From DATKQD01 sp050695655 (GTDB lineage Bacteria; Chloroflexota; JAJPGV01), in contig JBOGTU010000005.1 in the NCBI GenBank assembly GCA_050695655.1, positions 21,053-85,052 on the forward strand: 64,000 bases of DNA, read 5' to 3'. The first letter of the stretch is position 1; each line of letters begins with the position of its first letter. The notes beneath the pieces were generated by a model that saw only the letters and a program-made list of their open reading frames with translations, did no database searches and was not told the origin of the DNA. Of this stretch, positions 36,701 through 45,634 are shown one piece after another. The position numbers were made by a program, and so were the translations under genes.

Positions 36701-37485
36701 CCTCGGCTCTCCGCTGACTGCATACGCAGCTCATCAAGCAGATGGGTCGTATATAAATCGTGCTCCAATACATGAATGATGTGGCGCCGCAGCACGCGCT
36801 CCACTTCCGGCAGCGTTTCGGGCGGCAGGCGAAGGCGGCCGGCCAGGGCGTGGTTGCCATCCTGCAGCAGGCGCAGCACTTTCACAGTGTCTACGGCGAC
36901 CGGTACGAGCGCCGGCTGCCCCTCGGCGCAGGGCGGGCAGAGGAGCCCGCCCGCTGCCGCGGCGAAGTAGTTCTCGATGGGCTCGAGAGCGCTGCCGCAA
37001 CCAGTGCACACCCGCAGTTGAGGGCGGTAGCCCAGGGCATTGAGCAACCGCAGCTCGAATAGCCGAACGGAGAGTTCCGGGCTTAAGCAGGCCCGGGAAT
37101 CTTCGATGTCGAGCTGCCGCAGCACGTCCAGCAGCGCCTGCCACACTTCGTAGTTCTCCAGTCGCTCCTCGCTGAAGCGGTTCACCAGCTCAACCACGTG
37201 ATAGCCAAGCGCAAGCCGCCAGAGGTCCTCGCGCAGCCGCTCGTAGCCCCGCAGCAGCTCGCACTGCGTCACGATGTCCAGGTTGCGGCCACTGGCCAGC
37301 AGCACCCGCGTGTGGGTGAACAGCTCAACGTGCCCGGCCAGCCGGCTGGTGGTGCGGCGCGATCCCTTGGCGATGGCGCGCACCTTACCGCGAACCGGCG
37401 TATACAACGTGAGCAGGCGATCCGCCTCGCCGAAGTCGCGCCGCTCCAGCACCACGGCTTCGGTGGCGTAAAGGTGCGGGTTCAA
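36697..37485 (-). CDS. recO: DNA repair protein RecO
   Basis: Mediator of RecF-pathway recombination that helps load RecA and anneals SSB-coated DNA (262 aa). An N-terminal OB fold reads TEAVVLERRDFGEADRLLTLYT and GKVRAIAKGSRR, both typical. The helical C-terminal domain has the four-Cys zinc site VCTGCGSALEP...LLCPPCAEG. Stops within folP and starts within the corC-like gene's last codons (4-nt overlaps), so it is embedded in a coupled operon. Confidence 0.95.
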   Translation of the reverse strand: MNPHLYATEAVVLERRDFGEADRLLTLYTPVRGKVRAIAKGSRRTTSRLAGHVELFTHTRVLLASGRNLDIVTQCELLRGYERLREDLWRLALGYHVVELVNRFSEERLENYEVWQALLDVLRQLDIEDSRACLSPELSVRLFELRLLNALGYRPQLRVCTGCGSALEPIENYFAAAAGGLLCPPCAEGQPALVPVAVDTVKVLRLLQDGNHALAGRLRLPPETLPEVERVLRRHIIHVLEHDLYTTHLLDELRMQSAESRG

Positions 37486-38810
37486 TTCGGCTCGGCCTGG
37501 CCGTTTTGTCCCTGTTTCTCAGGTGCCGCGCGGCGCTGCCGCAACACGTGCACCTTGCGAATGCGCCGGCCATCCGTGGCGACAACCTTGAGCTGCACCG
37601 TGAACTCCGCATCGGCCACGGCAAACTCGTCACCCGTGACAGGCATTTTGCCCAGGTGGGCGTACACGTAGCCGCCCAGCGTATCCACGTCGCCCGCCTC
37701 CAGGTTCAGGTCCAACTGGTGGTTCACGTCGTCAACGCTCACCAGCGCGTTGAACTCCGCCTCGTCCTCGCTGATCTTCTGGATGGATGTCTCTTCGGCA
37801 TCGAACTCATCCTGAATCTCGCCGACGATCTCCTCCAGAATGTCCTCGATGGTCACCAGGCCAGCGATGCCCCCGTACTCGTCCACGACCAGCGCCAGCT
37901 GCACGCGCTTTTTCTGGAGCTCGTGCAGCAGTTCGTCCACCTTCTTCGATTCCGGCACGAAGTAGGCCGGCCGCACCGCTTCCCTGAGGGGCACGTCGGT
38001 TTGCCCCTCCCGCACGTACTTGAAGAGGTCGCGGTCGAACACGAGCCCCAGAATGTTGTCCACCGTCTCCTCGTGCACGGGGATGCGCGAGTGGCCAACC
38101 TGGAGCATGAGGTCCACTACCTCCACGATGGGCGTGTCGGCCGGCACGGTGGTCATGTCCACGCGCGGCACCATCACCTCGCGCACCGGTGTTTCGCCAA
38201 ATTCGAAGATGCTGTGAATCATCCGCTCTTCCTGGGGCTCGATCACACCTTCCTCTTCGGCCGCACCCACGATCAGGCGGATCTCTTCTTCGGTGACGAA
38301 GGGGCTCTTGGGCGTGCTGGATACACCGAACAGGCGCAGCAACAGCGGCGGGATGGCGGACAGCACAACGATGAGCCATCCCAGGAGCCACGAGGTGGCC
38401 CGCACCGGCCTCGCCAGCCCCAGGGCAATGCGCTCCGGGCGGCGGATGGCAATGGTTTTGGGCGTGATCTCGCAGAACACGAGAATGACCACCGAAAGCA
38501 TGGCCGTGGCGGCGGCCTCGGCATGGGAAAAGTGCCACAGCTTGACCGTGACGAGCGTGGTGAGCGTGCTGGCCACAATGACTGCCACGTTGTTGACAAC
38601 CAGGATGGTGGATAGGAAGTGGCCGGGATCGTCCAGCATGTTCAGCAGCAGCCGCGCTGAACGCGAACCCTCCTCCGCCAGGTGCCGAATTCGGATCTTG
38701 CCGAGCGACGTCAGCGATGTTTCCGCCAGCGAGGCGAAGGCTGCCAGCAGCAGGCACAGCACCAGTGCCACAATCTGCCATGAGGTGCCGTCAGAGCCCA
38801 CGGAACTCAA
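37482..38810 (-). CDS. hemolysin/CorC-CNNM family transmembrane protein with CBS domains
   Basis: Membrane protein of 442 aa of the DUF21-CBS-CorC_HlyC architecture, related to CNNM/CorC magnesium exporters. N-terminal DUF21 has about four hydrophobic segments with the conserved AETSLTSLGKIRIRHLAEEG and FCEITPKTIAIRRPE. A CBS pair follows (MVPRVDMTTVPADTPIVEV, then the GLVTIEDILEEIVGEIQDEFD signature). The CorC_HlyC domain closes with DVDTLGGYVYAHLGKMP. Probably exports Mg2+ or Co2+. The start is TTG at 38810; no good ribosome binding site. Lies between prs and recO. Confidence 0.93.
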   Translation of the reverse strand: MSSVGSDGTSWQIVALVLCLLLAAFASLAETSLTSLGKIRIRHLAEEGSRSARLLLNMLDDPGHFLSTILVVNNVAVIVASTLTTLVTVKLWHFSHAEAAATAMLSVVILVFCEITPKTIAIRRPERIALGLARPVRATSWLLGWLIVVLSAIPPLLLRLFGVSSTPKSPFVTEEEIRLIVGAAEEEGVIEPQEERMIHSIFEFGETPVREVMVPRVDMTTVPADTPIVEVVDLMLQVGHSRIPVHEETVDNILGLVFDRDLFKYVREGQTDVPLREAVRPAYFVPESKKVDELLHELQKKRVQLALVVDEYGGIAGLVTIEDILEEIVGEIQDEFDAEETSIQKISEDEAEFNALVSVDDVNHQLDLNLEAGDVDTLGGYVYAHLGKMPVTGDEFAVADAEFTVQLKVVATDGRRIRKVHVLRQRRAAPEKQGQNGQAEPN

Positions 38811-38888
38811 TCGGGAAGGGGCTGCCCTCAGCGGAGGGACGGCCGGCGGCGCCCGCGCCCATCACTGTGGAGCATAGCTGGCCGCGGA

Positions 38889-39854
<966 letters not shown>

Positions 39855-41216
39855 TCAGCGCACCGGCTGGCGTACGTCGCGCGCCACGCGGGCCGGCACG
39901 CCCTTCACCAGCTTGCCGGGGGGCACGTCATGCGTGACCACCGAGCCAGTCGCGGTGACGGCGCCAGCGCCTACTTCCAGCGGCGCCACCAGCATGGTGT
40001 CGGAGCCAATGGCCGCGCCATCGCCCACGCGCGTGCGCGATTTGACGCCGGTTTCCGTATTGAGGTTCACCGTCACCGTGCCCGCGCCGATGTTCACGCC
40101 ACGGCCAACTTCCGCGTCGCCCGTGTAGCTGAAGTGGTGGATGTCTGTTCCCTCCCCGATACTGGAATTCTTGATCTCCACGAAGTTGCCCAGCCGCGCG
40201 CCGCGGTGCACCAGGCTGCCCGGGCGCAGGTGCGAAAAAGGGCCAATGACCACGTCGTCTTCCAGGGTGGACCCCTCGATCACCGAGCACTCGATCGTGC
40301 AGTCGCGGCCGATGTGCGCATCGCGCAGCACGCTGTTCGGGCCCAGGGTGCAGCCCTCGCCGACCTGGCTGCGTTGCAGCAGCGTATTGGGGTAGATGAT
40401 GCTGTCAGCCCCCACGGTGCTTTCCACATCCAGGAAGACGGACGCGGGATCGATGAGGGTGACGCCCTCCGCCATGCAACGCCGGCGCAGGCGGCGCTGC
40501 ATGGCGCGCTCGGCATCGGCCAGCTTCTCCCGCGTATCCACGCCAATGCAGCCATCCAAGCAGGTGGTTGGCACGGCTTCCACGCGCCCCGCGCGACCAA
40601 CCAATTCGGTGAGGTAGTACTCGCCCTTTGGGCTGAGGGTCAGGCGGGGCAGCTCCCTGGCCAGCCAGCGCGCATCAAAGCAGTACAGGCCGGTGTTCAC
40701 TTCGTGCCCCGCGCGCTCCGCCTCGGTCGCTTCGGCCCACTCCACTACGCGCACTCGCGCGGCGACGCGCTGCACCAGCCCCAATCCACGCGGGTCCGGC
40801 ACCAGGGCGGAGAGGAGGCTCGCCTCGGCGCCAGCGGCCGCATGATGCTCCACCAGGCAGCGCAGCGCCTCGCCTTCAACCAGGGGTGCATCGCCATTCA
40901 GCACCAGCACGCGACCCGCGCCAGCTGAGCCTACCAGGCTCTGAACGACGGGCAATGCCTGCTGCACCGCGTGTCCGGAGCCAAGCTGCTGCCGCTGTTC
41001 AACGAACTCAAGCCGCTGCCCCTGGAAATGCTCGCGCAACTGATCGGCATCGTGGCCCACAATCACGATGATCCTGCTGGCACCCGCCTCGGCCGCGGCT
41101 TGCACCACGTAATCTACGGCTGCCCGCCCGGCAACACGGTGCAGGACTTTGGGGAGGCGCGACTTCATCCGGGTCCCTTGGCCTGCCGCCATGATCACCG
41201 CCAGGAGATCAGACAT
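39855..41216 (-). CDS. glmU: bifunctional UDP-N-acetylglucosamine pyrophosphorylase/glucosamine-1-phosphate N-acetyltransferase
   Basis: Cytoplasmic enzyme making UDP-GlcNAc for peptidoglycan (453 aa). N-terminal nucleotidyltransferase: LAVIMAAGQGTRMKSRLPKVLH. Uracil-contacting and linker blocks include QQLGSGHAVQQAL and LVLNGDAPLV. From about residue 255 hexapeptide repeats form a left-handed beta-helix (IGRDCTIECSVIEGSTLEDD, RPGSLVHRGARLGNFVEIKN, GAGTVTVNLN). The open frame extends 18 nt further upstream, but MSDLLAVIMAAG is the natural start. TAGAAT lies 8 nt before the ATG. Confidence 0.97.
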   Translation of the reverse strand: MSDLLAVIMAAGQGTRMKSRLPKVLHRVAGRAAVDYVVQAAAEAGASRIIVIVGHDADQLREHFQGQRLEFVEQRQQLGSGHAVQQALPVVQSLVGSAGAGRVLVLNGDAPLVEGEALRCLVEHHAAAGAEASLLSALVPDPRGLGLVQRVAARVRVVEWAEATEAERAGHEVNTGLYCFDARWLARELPRLTLSPKGEYYLTELVGRAGRVEAVPTTCLDGCIGVDTREKLADAERAMQRRLRRRCMAEGVTLIDPASVFLDVESTVGADSIIYPNTLLQRSQVGEGCTLGPNSVLRDAHIGRDCTIECSVIEGSTLEDDVVIGPFSHLRPGSLVHRGARLGNFVEIKNSSIGEGTDIHHFSYTGDAEVGRGVNIGAGTVTVNLNTETGVKSRTRVGDGAAIGSDTMLVAPLEVGAGAVTATGSVVTHDVPPGKLVKGVPARVARDVRQPVR

Positions 41217-41224
41217 GCGCGGCC

Positions 41225-41230
41225 ATTCTA
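41225..41230 (-). promoter_or_regulatory. -10-like TAGAAT before glmU
   Basis: TAGAAT on the minus strand ends 8 nt before the glmU ATG, with no Shine-Dalgarno. It may start a nearly leaderless transcript for the glmU-to-thpR run. Confidence 0.4.
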
Positions 41231-41342
41231 GCACCGGCCAGGCGCCCCAAACGGGGCAAATCAGCCTGAAAGCACACTGTGCGATAGTGCACGGGGCGGC
41301 CTACGAGAGAGCAGACGCGGAGCGCGCTGCTGTTGTCGCGAG

Positions 41343-41458
41343 CGGCCCCCTGCTGCTGGAGCGCCGCCACTTCGGCTTCGGTGTAGCCGATCTCGGACAG
41401 GATCTCGGCCGTGTGCTGGCCTTGCTCCGGCGCGGGAGTGGGGATGCTGACCGGCGCG
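41343..41458 (-). pseudogene. CoA-transferase 3'-end fragment (left copy of direct repeat)
   Basis: This 116-bp stretch matches 50282-50397 with 6 mismatches (about 95 percent identity), same orientation. It encodes the C-terminal IPTPAPEQGQHTAEILSEIG and YTEAEVAALQQQGA of a CaiB-type CoA-transferase, compared with RTPAPEQGQHTAEILAEIG in the intact gene. It has no start of its own, and its end is 1 nt from the kdpE stop codon. A relic: either the remains of a second CoA-transferase gene or a duplication made when the kdp island arrived. Confidence 0.8.
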
Positions 41459-41459
41459 T

Positions 41460-42131
41460 CTAAGCGGCGTCGAGCGGAACCCGGTAACCGACTCCGGGTT
41501 CTGTGCGAATGAACAGCGGACCCAACTTCTTGCGCAGCGACGTCACTATGGGCCGCAGGTAGGCGGTTTCGGCCCGATACTCGGGTCCCCATACTCTCTC
41601 CAACAGTTGCCCATGTGTGAGCACGCGGCCGGCATTGCTGACGAGGTGCTTGAGCAGCTCGTACTCGATAGGTGAAAGATGCACTTCATCGCCGTCTACC
41701 CGAACGGTCCTGTTGCCGAGGTCGACGCTGACGTTACCGAGGACTCGGACGGTCTCCGTGGCTGGTTGACTGAGGTGACGGAGAGCTACCCGAATCCGAG
41801 CGCCAAGCTCCTCCACACCGAACGGCTTTGTCAGATAGTCGTCTGCCCCGGCGTCCAGCGCACGGACCTTCTCTTCCTCCTCGCCCATCACCGACAGCAC
41901 AATGACCGGTACCTCCGACCAGGTGCGCAGCTCCTGGATGGCGCGGATCCCGCCCATGCTCGGCATTGCCAGGTCCATCAACACCACATCCGGCCGCCAG
42001 CGCTCAATCTTGGCTAGCCCATCGACCCCGTCAACAGCCGTCTCAACGTCAAAATCCTGACCCTGAAGCCCTCGCCTAACGGAGTTGCGGATGTCCGCTT
42101 CGTCATCGACTACGAGGATACGTGCCTGCAC
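41460..42131 (-). CDS. kdpE: KdpE-type response regulator
   Basis: OmpR/PhoB-family regulator (223 aa). Receiver: ILVVDDEADIR at the N-terminus, phosphoacceptor Asp53 in VVLMDLAMP, and the conserved Lys in YLTKPFGVEEL. Winged-helix DNA-binding domain: LGNRTVRVDGDEVHLSPIEYELLKHLV and VWGPEY then the C-terminal hairpin LFIRTEPGVGYRVP. Placed at the end of the kdp cluster and cognate to the split KdpD. Start is GTG, 5 nt after a small ORF. Probably activates the kdp operon under potassium limitation; the phased CCTAA repeats upstream of the operon are candidate binding sites. Confidence 0.95.
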   Translation of the reverse strand: MQARILVVDDEADIRNSVRRGLQGQDFDVETAVDGVDGLAKIERWRPDVVLMDLAMPSMGGIRAIQELRTWSEVPVIVLSVMGEEEEKVRALDAGADDYLTKPFGVEELGARIRVALRHLSQPATETVRVLGNVSVDLGNRTVRVDGDEVHLSPIEYELLKHLVSNAGRVLTHGQLLERVWGPEYRAETAYLRPIVTSLRKKLGPLFIRTEPGVGYRVPLDAA

Positions 42132-42136
42132 CGCGG

Positions 42137-42310
42137 TCAGCGGCGAACGTGCGACAGCATCTGCGCCGCCCGGCCAATCGCGGCAAGCGAGCTGAAGGCG
42201 ACAAGCACCACTAGCAGCGCGCGGCGGAAACGCGGCATCTCACCAGCGGCCGCTGTCGGACCGGCCCAGGTGCTCGTCTCGTCCTCCCACGTGAACCGTA
42301 AGCAATCCAT
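42137..42310 (-). CDS. small single-pass membrane peptide between kdpD and kdpE
   Basis: A 57-codon open frame (start ATG, MDCLRFTWEDETSTWAG; end QMLSHVRR) filling the gap between the kinase gene (16 nt before) and kdpE (5 nt after). The central MPRFRR is followed by the hydrophobic stretch ALLVVLVAFSSLAAIG, so it would be one membrane helix with a positively charged flank. An internal ATG at 42238 would give a 33-aa version. No family is recognised, and the Shine-Dalgarno is weak. The tight packing in an operon and membrane character support it as a real small protein, perhaps modulating the kinase or pump. Confidence 0.5.
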   Translation of the reverse strand: MDCLRFTWEDETSTWAGPTAAAGEMPRFRRALLVVLVAFSSLAAIGRAAQMLSHVRR

Positions 42311-42326
42311 CAACTCGGCTGTCTCG

Positions 42327-43913
42327 TCACGTTCGAAGTTCGACCGGCCACGGCGGCGCGGGAGAACCAGCCGACGTCTCGGTCACCGCGGGCAGGGTGA
42401 ACGTAAACGCGACGCCGCGGTGGCCGACATTTTCGGCCCAAATGCGTCCACCGAGGGCCTCCACGATGCCGCGCGCGATCGCTAGCCCCAATCCTGAGCC
42501 GCCGGTGTCGTTGCCAAGCCGGTAGAACTTGTCAAACAGCCGTTCCAACTCGACGCCGGGTATGTGGCTGCCTTCGTTGAAGACGGTCAGGCGAACCTGG
42601 TCCCGCACTACCTCGGCTGACACAGAGATTGGCGCCTCGGGTGGCGAGTAACGGATAGCATTATCAAGCAGGTTTGCCAGGACCTGGCCGACGAGCACGA
42701 AGTCAATCCAGGTGGGCGGCAGCGGCTCGGCCAGCTGGACGTCGACGTGCCTGCCATGCGTCACCGGCTCGAGTCGGTCCAGCGCATCCGAGATGACATC
42801 GGCCATGGACGTCAGCTCCAGCTTCGGGTGGACGGCCCCAGCCTCCAGCCGGGACATGTCGAGGAGATTGCTCACGAGCCGCGTCAGCCGATCGGTCTCC
42901 CGGTTAATTGATTCTTTGAGCTCGAGCTGAACGGCTGGGTTTTCGCCGTTTGCAGACAGGCTGGTCACCGATGCCTTGATGGCGGCCAGCGGGGTTTTCA
43001 GCTCGTGGGAAACGGAGGAGATGAGCGCCGATTTGAGGCGGTCGCTCTCCTGAATCGCGCGCGAGCGGGCCTCTTGCTCGGCGAGCGCGTCCCTCTGGAC
43101 CGCGATAGCCAGCTGGTTGGCGAAGGCCAGAAGCAAGTCGCGGTCCTCAGTCTCGCCAAATTCGCCGGCCTTCTTTTCACCCACCACCAGGACTCCTTCC
43201 ACCCGCGATTCAAGCCGAAGCGGCACGTACACTTGGCAAACGCGACCGCTCATCGACGTCAGCGCTTTCTCCACGGCCCTGCTCTGCAGGACCCGCACGT
43301 TTTGTGGCAGCTGACAGACCGCCAGGAGCTCTCCCTCCTCGAGCAGTCGCTGCAGCCAACGCGGCTCATCCGGGATCTCCGGCGGTTGGCCCGAAGCGGC
43401 AACCAGGCGCAATGTCCCCTCTCGGTCGCCCCTCACGAGTAACCGGCTCCACGTCAGGCCCATTGTGTCGTTGAGCCGTTCCAGCGCTAATCCAAAGACC
43501 TCGTCGATGCGCGCGCTTGTCAGGGCTGATTGGCTGACCTCGTACAGGAGCTGAGTTTCCCGCTGCCGCGCCTGGGCCTCCGCCGCTCGGCGCTGGACCA
43601 GCGTCAGCAACCGGCTGATGACAATGCCCGTGACCAGCAAGGTCAGGAGCGCCAGATACTCGCTCGGGTCGTCGACCGTGAAGACGTGCGCCGGCGGAAT
43701 GAAGAACCAGTCGAACGCCAGAAAGGCGAGGACGGATGCAAACACGGCTGGAAACAAGCCCCGCCGCGCCGCCAGCCCGGCAATGCCGATGATGTACAGG
43801 TTCGAAATGTTCGAGATGCGCGTGAACGCCTCGATGACGCCGATGAGCAGCGAGATCGCGGTGACGACCGCGACAGCCAGCAGAGCATCAAGGTTGATCC
43901 AGCGCCAGGTCAC
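42327..43913 (-). CDS. kdpD: KdpD C-terminal half: DUF4118-GAF sensor histidine kinase
   Basis: A 528-aa kinase corresponding to the C-terminal half of classical KdpD. Four transmembrane helices (DUF4118) lie in residues about 10-105, including SNLYIIGIAGLAARRGLFPAV and FDWFFIPPAHVFTVDDP, both typical of KdpD. A GAF-like domain follows, then H box SVSHELKTPLAAIKASV, N box LANLLDNAIRYSPPE and G2 GGSGLGLAIARGIVEALGG. Its GTG start overlaps the stop of the N-terminal half by 4 nt. Probably phosphorylates KdpE. The two halves presumably associate. Confidence 0.93.
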   Translation of the reverse strand: MTWRWINLDALLAVAVVTAISLLIGVIEAFTRISNISNLYIIGIAGLAARRGLFPAVFASVLAFLAFDWFFIPPAHVFTVDDPSEYLALLTLLVTGIVISRLLTLVQRRAAEAQARQRETQLLYEVSQSALTSARIDEVFGLALERLNDTMGLTWSRLLVRGDREGTLRLVAASGQPPEIPDEPRWLQRLLEEGELLAVCQLPQNVRVLQSRAVEKALTSMSGRVCQVYVPLRLESRVEGVLVVGEKKAGEFGETEDRDLLLAFANQLAIAVQRDALAEQEARSRAIQESDRLKSALISSVSHELKTPLAAIKASVTSLSANGENPAVQLELKESINRETDRLTRLVSNLLDMSRLEAGAVHPKLELTSMADVISDALDRLEPVTHGRHVDVQLAEPLPPTWIDFVLVGQVLANLLDNAIRYSPPEAPISVSAEVVRDQVRLTVFNEGSHIPGVELERLFDKFYRLGNDTGGSGLGLAIARGIVEALGGRIWAENVGHRGVAFTFTLPAVTETSAGSPAPPWPVELRT

Positions 43914-45073
43914 GCGTCCTCTGCCCGCTGCACGATGTGCACGTCCACATCCTTCGTGCCGGCCAGGACGTCACGAATAATGGAGCCTCGGAACAGCTCC
44001 TTCAGCCACGGGCGTGTGGTCTCGCCCATGATGATTTGGGTCGTGTTGTGCTCGTTGGCGTATGACGCCAGCGCCTTGGCGATGTTCGGGGCTTCCATCG
44101 TCATGACCTCAGCGCCGAGCTCCTGGGCGAGCTGCAGCGCCTTTTGAACCTCCTGGCGAGCCTGCGACGCCTTGGGGTCCAGCTTCTTGCGGGGCTCTGT
44201 CAGATGGAGGACCGTCAAATGACCCTGCAACCTTTCGGCCAGCCTAAAGCCGCGTCGAACAAGCTGCTGCGCCTGCGATGTCGGTGGAACGCAAACCAGC
44301 ACCCCTTCCGCGCAATGCCAGGGCTCGTCGATGCCTTTGCTAGGCATGTATTGCTGCAACTGGTCGTCGGTCTTTTCCGCCACGCGCCGCAGCGCCAGCT
44401 CGCGCAGCGCTGTCAGGTTGCCCTTGCGGAAGAAGTGCTTCAGCGCATCGTCGATGCGCGACTCGGGGTAGATGTTGCCATGCAGCATGCGCTTCTGCAG
44501 TGCTTCCGGCGTCTGGTCGATCAGCTCAACCTCGTCGGCGCCATCCAGCACCCAGTCCGGTAGTGACTCGCGAACGTGGATTCCGGTGACCCGCTCCACG
44601 GTGTCTTTCAGGCTCTCGATGTGCTGGATATTGACGGTGGTGATGACGTTGATCCCGGCGTCGCGAACCTCGAGCACGTCCTGATAGCGCTTCTCGTGTT
44701 TCGACCCTGGCGCGTTGGTGTGGGCCAGCTCGTCAATGAGCACGACCTGGGGACGTCGGGCTAGGATGACGTCGACGTCCATCTCCTCAATGATCACGCC
44801 TTTGTATGGGATCTTTTTGCGCGGGACAACTTCCAGATCGGCGAGCGCCTCTTGGGTGAGAGTCCGCCCATACGTCTCCACATAGCCAACAACGACGTCG
44901 GTGCCTCGGTTCCCGCGGCGCTGGCCTTCGTGGAGCATAGCGTACGTTTTGCCCACGCCGGGGGCATATCCCAAATAGATGCGGAGCCAGGACTTCGCCT
45001 GACCGCGATCTGCCAGCTGTGCCCGCTCGAGCATCTCGTCGGCGCTCGGGCGCTTGGGTTCGAGGGATTGCAT
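43910..45073 (-). CDS. kdpD: KdpD N-terminal half: osmosensitive K+ sensor and universal stress domain
   Basis: Soluble 387-aa protein corresponding to the KdpD N-terminus. The P-loop segment LGYAPGVGKTYAMLHEG at about residues 34-50, followed by VVVGYVETYGR and VVLIDELAHTNAPGSKHEKRYQDV, is the KdpD sensor domain. The second domain from about residue 255 is universal-stress-protein-like (VLVCVPPTSQAQQLVRRG, ... IIMGETTRP). Separation of KdpD into a sensor and a kinase protein is known in several phyla, for example in cyanobacteria and Chloroflexota. The gene starts 10 bp after kdpC. Confidence 0.93.
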   Translation of the reverse strand: MQSLEPKRPSADEMLERAQLADRGQAKSWLRIYLGYAPGVGKTYAMLHEGQRRGNRGTDVVVGYVETYGRTLTQEALADLEVVPRKKIPYKGVIIEEMDVDVILARRPQVVLIDELAHTNAPGSKHEKRYQDVLEVRDAGINVITTVNIQHIESLKDTVERVTGIHVRESLPDWVLDGADEVELIDQTPEALQKRMLHGNIYPESRIDDALKHFFRKGNLTALRELALRRVAEKTDDQLQQYMPSKGIDEPWHCAEGVLVCVPPTSQAQQLVRRGFRLAERLQGHLTVLHLTEPRKKLDPKASQARQEVQKALQLAQELGAEVMTMEAPNIAKALASYANEHNTTQIIMGETTRPWLKELFRGSIIRDVLAGTKDVDVHIVQRAEDA

Positions 45074-45083
45074 GCGTCCCGCC

Positions 45084-45623
45084 CTATTTCTTCAGTGCAT
45101 CCAGGTCCAGGTTCAGTCGCAACACGTTAACCCGTGGCTCGCCAAAGAGGCCCAGGTCACGCCCAATCGTGTGCTTGTTCACGAAATCGGTCAACTCCTG
45201 TGCGGGCATGCCGCGAGCTTTGGCCACACGCGGCACTTGCGCGAGGGCGTTCTCGGGCGAGATGTCCGGGTCGAGCCCGGAGCCGGAGGTCGTCACGGCG
45301 TCGGCCGGAACGTTTTTATCGCTGCCCACATTCGTTTTCACCCGGTCGATCAGCGCCTGGTTCGTGGGCCCGAGGTTTGAGCCGCCAGAGGAGGTCGCAT
45401 CGTAACCATTGGAGCCGGCAGCGGACGGTCGCGGATGGAAGTACTCGTCTTTATCGAAGGCCTGCGCGATCAGCCCGGAGCCGATGGCGTGGCCGGACTG
45501 GTCGTAGAGGATGCTGCCCTGCGCCTTGTCGTGGAACAGCAGCTGGCCGGCGCCCGTGACAACGGCCGGATAGACGCCCCCGCACAATAGGAAGAACAGA
45601 ATCGAGATCCGAATCCAAGGCAT
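45084..45623 (-). CDS. kdpC: K+-transporting ATPase subunit C
   Basis: Single-pass membrane subunit of KdpFABC (179 aa). N-terminal helix ISILFFLLCGGVYPAVVTGAGQLLF, then GSGLIAQAFDKDEYFHPRPSAAGSNGYD, a KdpC hallmark, DPDISPENALAQVPRVAKARG and the final FGEPRVNVLRLNLDLD. Assists ATP binding to KdpB. The start ATG lies 11 nt after kdpB. Confidence 0.96.
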   Translation of the reverse strand: MPWIRISILFFLLCGGVYPAVVTGAGQLLFHDKAQGSILYDQSGHAIGSGLIAQAFDKDEYFHPRPSAAGSNGYDATSSGGSNLGPTNQALIDRVKTNVGSDKNVPADAVTTSGSGLDPDISPENALAQVPRVAKARGMPAQELTDFVNKHTIGRDLGLFGEPRVNVLRLNLDLDALKK

Positions 45624-45634
45624 GTCTTCTTCCC

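Noticed and set aside
41209..41592. 127-aa minus-strand open frame covering the repeat and kdpE end
   Set aside because: It starts inside kdpE in another frame; only the CoA-transferase-like portion is meaningful and is listed as a fragment.
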